Origin: Alienimonas californiensis
Lineage (GTDB): Bacteria; Planctomycetota; Planctomycetia; Planctomycetales; Planctomycetaceae
NCBI RefSeq assembly: GCF_007743815.1
Contig: NZ_CP036265.1
Location: 2,808,823 to 2,872,822, forward strand
Direction of reading: 5' to 3'
Length of the DNA stretch: 64,000 nt
In this document: positions 63,233 through 64,000 of the stretch, piece by piece
Layout: each line of letters starts with the position of its first letter
Position numbering within the stretch: position 1 is the first letter of the stretch
The notes under the pieces: generated by a model
Databases searched by the model: none
Told to the model about the DNA's origin: nothing
What the model saw: the letters and a program-made list of their open reading frames with translations, nothing else
Translations under genes and position numbers: made by a program

Positions 63233-64000
<768 letters not shown>

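Overview
The window looks like a chromosome segment of a planctomycete. Supporting signs are the very high G+C (strong in third codon positions), DUF1501 and DUF1080 proteins, a Gfo/Idh/MocA oxidoreductase with a Tat leader, ExbB/ExbD modules, MoxR-DUF58-transglutaminase genes, and families of intergenic palindromes. This assignment is an inference from gene content; no rRNA is present.

Left part (1-23 kb). purF and a YbgC-type thioesterase lie on +, followed by a HEAT-like protein, a phosphodiesterase-like protein and a DUF1080 protein on -. A long minus-strand run then reads, in transcription order, apbE, doxX-like, Gfo/Idh/MocA, VWA membrane protein, DUF4175-like giant, rRNA pseudouridine synthase and pyrK. 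Diverging from it is a plus-strand cluster moxR - small membrane protein - small protein - DUF58 - transglutaminase, which overlaps convergently with plsY.

Middle part (24-43 kb, all minus). An LPS inner-core set (hldE, waaF, GT4 glycosyltransferase, InaA/WaaP-type kinase) is preceded by one very tight run: LolA-like, VWA, TPR, ExbB, ExbD, ExbD, then nuoH-J-K-L-M-N and tatD. Most neighbours share 4-base stop/start overlaps (ATGA or GTGA), implying translational coupling. nuoI and nuoA-G are not in the window.

43-48.8 kb (plus). Two secreted proteins share one domain; the second also carries a DUF11-like domain. A STAS-like protein and a beta-lactamase-fold serine hydrolase follow.

48.8-63 kb is an accessory island. 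It starts at tRNA-Leu(CAG) with a tyrosine integrase, then a trimmed and probably frameshifted mobile-element ATPase, a complete IS630 element with clear terminal repeats and an A7 frameshift site, and a remnant of a second IS630. Next comes a coupled signalling operon: a PerM/AI-2E-type permease with an extra C-terminal Rossmann-like domain, a single-domain response regulator, a 1406-residue hybrid histidine kinase with a clear LOV (blue-light) domain, and a second response regulator. The base composition here is visibly less G+C rich. The island decays into a gene-poor stretch, an unrecognised protein and a recombination-protein-like fragment. A DUF1501 gene runs off the right edge.

The most notable items are the LOV-kinase/permease operon on a tRNA-anchored island, the LolA-VWA-TPR-ExbB-ExbD-ExbD cassette fused in transcription to complex I genes, and at least six families of palindromic repeats, several of them built into the 3' ends of genes.
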